Shown: in pieces, positions 5,429-7,605 of the stretch
Numbering within the stretch: the stretch's first letter is position 1
Layout of the letters: every line of letters begins with the position of its first letter
DNA from: Pseudomonadota bacterium
GTDB lineage: Bacteria > Pseudomonadota > Alphaproteobacteria > Rhizobiales > Xanthobacteraceae
DNA length: 7,605 bases
Direction of reading: 5' to 3'
Assembly: GCA_023391175.1 (NCBI GenBank)
Contig: JAEWBL010000451.1
Span: forward strand, 1 to 7,605
The notes under the pieces: generated by a model
What the model was told of the DNA's origin: nothing
The model's input: the letters and a program-made list of their open reading frames with translations, nothing else
Database searches by the model: none
Program-made: the position numbers and the translations under genes

Positions 5429-6686
5429 CGCTCATCTCCGTCTTCGCCGCTGGCGCCGCGTTCAGGAACTGATCCCACGCCAGCATGAGCGCCCGGCGCT
5501 TTTCCAAGGCGTCGGAACGGCGATAGGCGGCCTCGGTGGCATCGCCCACCGCGTGCGCCAGTGCAGCCTCGGCGACCTCGCGCGGAAAAGTGGTGTGGTC
5601 GCCCGCCCAATCTCGGAAAGACGATCGAAAGCCATGCGCGGTGGCGTTCACCTCCAGGCGCCGCAGGAGCGCCGTCAGGCTCATGTCGGAAAGTGGCGCC
5701 CCGCGCTTCTGCCCCGGGAAAACCAGCGCGTCGGGCTCCTGCTTGATCTGGTTCAGCAACCCCAGAATTTCCACCGCCCGCGGCGAGAGCGGCACCCGGT
5801 GTTCACGGCCGGCCTTCATCCGCTCGGCGGGCACCGTCCACACCGCCCGCGCCAGGTCTATCTCGGACCACCGTGCGCTGCGCACCTCGCCGGAGCGTGC
5901 GGCCGTCAGAATGGCGAATTCGAGCGCGAATGCGGACATGCCCCGCACCAACCGGAGGCGTTTCAGGAACGCCGGCAGGTCCGCATAGGGGAGCGCCGCG
6001 TGGTGCCCGCGCTGCAGCTTCTGGCGCTTGGGCAACGTGAGCGCAAGATGGCCCTTCCAGCGGGCCGGGTTCTCGCCGGTGCGCAGGCCCTTCGCCTTGG
6101 CCGCATCCAAGACGGCTTCGATCCGTCCGCGGACGCGCGAGGCGGTTTCGTTCTTCTCCGCCCATATGGGCGCCAGCACCGCCAGCACGTCTTCCGTGGT
6201 GACGTCCGACACCGCCTTGTCGCGGAGCGTCGCGCAATACCCGCTGGCGAGATACGCGCCGTCGTCGCCGCGCTCCACCGAGAGCGTCATGCGCCATTGG
6301 TCGACGTGCTTCGAATTGCGCCAGGCCGGCGCCATGGCCGCAATATGGGCCTCGGCAATTTCCCCGAACGTCGGCGCAAGGGCGGGGGCTGGGCTCCGCC
6401 GCTTCGCCGCGATGGGGTCGACGCCCGCGCGAACCAGCTCACGGGCGTTCGTCGCGGCTTCGCGCGCCGACGCGAGCGACACGTCGCGGGCGGACCCCAA
6501 CCCGAGTTCGCGCAATTTCCCTCTGCCCGGCTGCGACGGGTCACCCTTCCACCTGAACAGGAACAGCCACCGGCGCGCTCCAGACGCGTCGACCACGAGA
6601 TAGAGGCCGCCGCCGTCGGCATGGCGGCCGGGCTTGGCTATCGTCGCCACCTGACGGGCGTTCAGCCGATTGAGCGCAAGCGCCAT
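5418..6686 (-). CDS. int: P4-type tyrosine integrase with DUF4102 arm domain
   Basis: Site-specific integrase of 422 aa, full length for the P4/CP4-57 family. Residues 1-95 are the DUF4102-type arm-binding domain (GRHADGGGLYLVV, then WLFLFRWKGD and LGLGSARDVSLASAREAA). A core-binding SAM-like domain spans about 105-205. The catalytic domain has the full set Arg264 (TAARSGE), Lys291 (MKAGREHRV), His351 and Arg354 (HGFRSSFRDW), His378 (LAH) and Tyr388. The ATG at 6686 follows GAGGGG by five bases. The gene starts 175 bp from the 3' end of tRNA-Ser and reads in the same direction, the usual position of an integrase whose element sits in that tRNA. It should catalyse recombination between the tRNA 3' end and the element's att site. 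Its 3' end overlaps the next gene. Confidence 0.97.
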   Translation of the reverse strand: MALALNRLNARQVATIAKPGRHADGGGLYLVVDASGARRWLFLFRWKGDPSQPGRGKLRELGLGSARDVSLASAREAATNARELVRAGVDPIAAKRRSPAPALAPTFGEIAEAHIAAMAPAWRNSKHVDQWRMTLSVERGDDGAYLASGYCATLRDKAVSDVTTEDVLAVLAPIWAEKNETASRVRGRIEAVLDAAKAKGLRTGENPARWKGHLALTLPKRQKLQRGHHAALPYADLPAFLKRLRLVRGMSAFALEFAILTAARSGEVRSARWSEIDLARAVWTVPAERMKAGREHRVPLSPRAVEILGLLNQIKQEPDALVFPGQKRGAPLSDMSLTALLRRLEVNATAHGFRSSFRDWAGDHTTFPREVAEAALAHAVGDATEAAYRRSDALEKRRALMLAWDQFLNAAPAAKTEMSDGA

Positions 6687-6696
6687 GTGGGCCCCT

Positions 6697-6751
6697 CGGG
6701 TTGGGGCAGACCACGCCCCGGCGGCGCCACCCCAACCGACGCCCCAACCCG
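6697..6751. repeat. 11-bp inverted repeat and CCCCAACC triplet in the integrase leader
   Basis: CGGGTTGGGGC (6697-6707) and GCCCCAACCCG (6741-6751) are exact reverse complements separated by 33 bp. CCCCAACC recurs as a direct copy at 6730-6737 and 6742-6749 (period 12) and inverted at 6699-6706. The left arm abuts the integrase ribosome binding site (6692-6697). The repeats could be integrase or AlpA arm-binding sites near the att core, or an RNA hairpin that limits integrase translation. Confidence 0.6.
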
Positions 6752-6793
6752 TGACATCGACTATGCCGGACGCGAATGGACACCAATAGCCAA

Positions 6794-6823
6794 ATAATCC
6801 GCATAATTGCTGGATTTCGTCAA
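6794..6823 (-). promoter_or_regulatory. Putative integrase promoter
   Basis: On the minus strand TTGACG (6818-6823) and GATTAT (6794-6799) are separated by 18 bp in the AT-richer DNA between the tRNA and the integrase. A transcript from here would have a leader of about 100 nt that contains the 11-bp inverted repeat. The -35 matches consensus at five of six positions and the -10 at four of six. Confidence 0.4.
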
Positions 6824-6861
6824 CCTGGCTGGTCTAAGATGGTCTTGGATAAACAGGGGTC

Positions 6862-6900
6862 TGGCGGAGAGGGAGGGATTCGAACCCTCGATACGGTTTC
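6862..6900 (-). other. Probable att site at the tRNA-Ser 3' end
   Basis: The 3' end of the tRNA gene (T-arm, acceptor strand and CCA) lies next to a P4-type integrase, the family that characteristically recombines at tRNA 3' ends. The partner copy would be a direct repeat of part of this sequence. I find none elsewhere in the window, so the other end must lie beyond position 1 or be too short to see. Confidence 0.45.
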
Positions 6901-6951
6901 CCGTATACACGCGTTCCAGGCGTGCGCCTTCAACCACTCGGCCACCTCTCC
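6862..6951 (-). tRNA. tRNA-Ser(GGA)
   Basis: A 90-nt class II tRNA with CCA encoded at 6862-6864. The acceptor stem GGAGAGG (from 6951) pairs with CCTCTCC (6866-6872), with discriminator G. The anticodon stem CACGC/GCGTG encloses the loop CTGGAAC, with anticodon GGA at 6917-6915, reading UCC and UCU serine codons. A long variable arm and a T-arm GAGGG-TTCGAAT-CCCTC are present. All paired regions look intact, so the gene should still work despite the neighbouring insertion. Confidence 0.98.
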
Positions 6952-7012
6952 AGCCGCATGCGCGAGGCGCACGCAGAACTTTACTCGAAGGCGACCGCTG
7001 CGAAGGCGGTCT

Positions 7013-7070
7013 GTGCGCCTTCAATCACTCGGCCGCCTCTTCAACCGCAAGCGCCGAGGCACACGCGGAC
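7013..7070 (-). pseudogene. Decayed duplicate of the tRNA-Ser 5' part and its upstream flank
   Basis: This segment repeats 6922-6979 with a period of 91 bp. Of the first 30 bases of the tRNA, 27 are the same. The three changes are at base 2 (acceptor stem, unpairs it), base 8 (the conserved U8) and base 18 (one of the D-loop GG pair). Similarity continues about 28 bp into the 5' flank but stops before the anticodon. No anticodon, variable or T-arm follows, so it cannot be a functional tRNA. Confidence 0.75.
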
Positions 7071-7082
7071 ACTGGGGTAACG

Positions 7083-7111
7083 AACATGTGGCGGGCTGGT
7101 TGAAGGCCCGC
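7083..7111 (+). repeat. Possible inverted tRNA-Ser 5' fragment
   Basis: On the plus strand TGGTTGAAGGC (7097-7107) is identical to the D-arm of the minus-strand tRNA-Ser (6926-6936), and GTGGC (7088-7092) shares bases with the sequence in front of that arm. Overall about 20 of 30 positions agree. The segment also forms a GCGGGC/GCCCGC hairpin (7091-7096, 7106-7111). It may be an inverted remnant or a coincidence helped by base composition. Confidence 0.35.
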
Positions 7112-7234
7112 GATCCCGTCGCCCCTGTTTCCGGACCACGCCGCACGGGCGGGGCCGGGTCTCGCCGGTCGTCTCCAAGAAGGCTCGGGGAAGGGAGCGG
7201 GCCGCGAGGGCGTCGCATCCGGGCGAGGCGGCGG

Positions 7235-7262
7235 AATATAGCGGCTCGGCCTTGGTTGGCAA
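7235..7262 (-). promoter_or_regulatory. Putative sigma70 promoter reading toward tRNA-Ser
   Basis: On the minus strand TTGCCA (7257-7262) and TATATT (7235-7240) are spaced by 16 bp. Each matches consensus at five of six positions. Transcription would start near 7228, about 277 nt before the mature tRNA 5' end. It is the best promoter seen upstream of the tRNA; nearer candidates are poor. Confidence 0.5.
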
Positions 7263-7285
7263 GCCGGAATCTCCGCCTTGCCAAC
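7255..7285. repeat. 9-bp dyad overlapping the -35 upstream of tRNA-Ser
   Basis: GTTGGCAAG (7255-7263) and CTTGCCAAC (7277-7285) are exact reverse complements around 13 bp. It lies about 90 bp beyond the dapD stop. There is no T-tract on either strand, so it is a poor intrinsic terminator. It covers the putative -35 and could be an operator. Confidence 0.5.
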
Positions 7286-7374
7286 AGGTCGCATCCGCCG
7301 CGCATCCGCCGCGCCGGCGGTCCCCGCGCGCCACCGGCGAAGGGCGTTCGCAGCCCGCGCCGGCCAGCGCGATC

Positions 7375-7605
7375 TCAGTCGCGCAGGAGGTCGTTGATGG
7401 AGGTCTTGGAGCGGGTCTGCTCGTCCACCCGCTTCACGATCACCGCGCAATAGAGCGAGGGGCCGGGGGTGCCGTCGGGCAGCGGCTTGCCGGGAAGCGC
7501 GCCGGGCACCACCACGGAATAGGCCGGCACCTCGCCGATGAAGATCTCGCCCGTCTGCCGGTCGATGATCTTGGTGGAGGCGGAGATGAACACGCCCATG
7601 GAGAG
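7375..7605 (-). CDS. dapD: 2,3,4,5-tetrahydropyridine-2,6-dicarboxylate N-succinyltransferase, C-terminal part
   Basis: The last 76 residues of DapD; the gene continues past the right edge. The enzyme transfers succinyl from succinyl-CoA to tetrahydrodipicolinate in the succinylase branch of lysine and meso-diaminopimelate synthesis, in the cytoplasm. The visible part is the end of the left-handed beta-helix and the C-terminal segment, with characteristic stretches [50 protein letters not shown] and the ending [13 protein letters not shown]. It is a conserved core gene on the same strand as the tRNA-Ser and marks the chromosomal side of the junction. The frame is intact through the visible part. 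Confidence 0.97.
   Translation of the reverse strand, partial: LSMGVFISASTKIIDRQTGEIFIGEVPAYSVVVPGALPGKPLPDGTPGPSLYCAVIVKRVDEQTRSKTSINDLLRD

Larger units (their letters stand above)
6952..7374. other. Gene-free region between dapD and tRNA-Ser
   Basis: About 420 bp with no convincing protein gene. It holds a decayed tRNA-Ser duplicate (7013-7070), a possible inverted tRNA-like fragment (7083-7111), a small hairpin GACCGC/GCGGTC (6993-7011), a promoter-like sequence reading toward the tRNA (7235-7262) and a 9-bp dyad (7255-7285). The rest is GC-rich without recognisable signals. Confidence 0.6.

Noticed and set aside
6978..7006. Possible tRNA-proximal promoter with TAAAGT as -10
   Set aside because: No acceptable -35 lies 16-18 bp upstream (CCTTCG or GCCTTC), so support is too weak.

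Overview
The window is GC-rich DNA, most likely from an alphaproteobacterium of the Hyphomicrobiales (Rhizobiales). The evidence is the C-terminus of a DapD typical of that group, the class II tRNA-Ser(GGA), and the style of the two integrases. It shows the junction between a core chromosomal segment (right, about 6862-7605) and an integrated mobile element (left, about 1 to 6861).

Right to left: the 3' end of dapD (7375-7605, minus) is followed by about 420 bp without a protein gene. That gap holds a good promoter-like sequence pointing at the tRNA and a decayed duplicate of the 5' part of the tRNA gene. Then comes an intact tRNA-Ser(GGA) (6862-6951, minus, CCA encoded). Directly downstream of the tRNA 3' end lies a P4-type integrase (5418-6686, minus), the usual layout of an island integrated at a tRNA 3' end. 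Three more minus-strand genes follow: a small unknown protein overlapping the integrase stop (4931-5428), an AlpA-family small HTH regulator or excisionase (4589-4840), and an 826-residue fusion of prim-pol, PriCT-2-like and RepA-like helicase domains (1990-4470).

Beyond the primase-helicase gene are about 900 bp (1089-1989) with no convincing gene. This stretch is rich in GTCC/GGAC direct and inverted repeats and has a short AT-rich patch. It looks like a replication origin or control region for the primase-helicase, by analogy with P4 and PICI satellites, in which the origin is associated with the replication gene. At the far left a second, unrelated tyrosine recombinase (129-1088, plus) faces the element. 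Its promoter region contains a near-perfect 24-bp palindrome.

As a working model, the integrase and AlpA control integration and excision at tRNA-Ser. The primase-helicase would replicate the excised circle from the repeat-rich region. The second recombinase may mark the other side of the element or a neighbouring one. No structural, packaging, conjugation, defence or resistance gene is visible, and the left att site is not in the window. Whether this is a phage satellite, an ICE remnant or another element therefore cannot be settled here.
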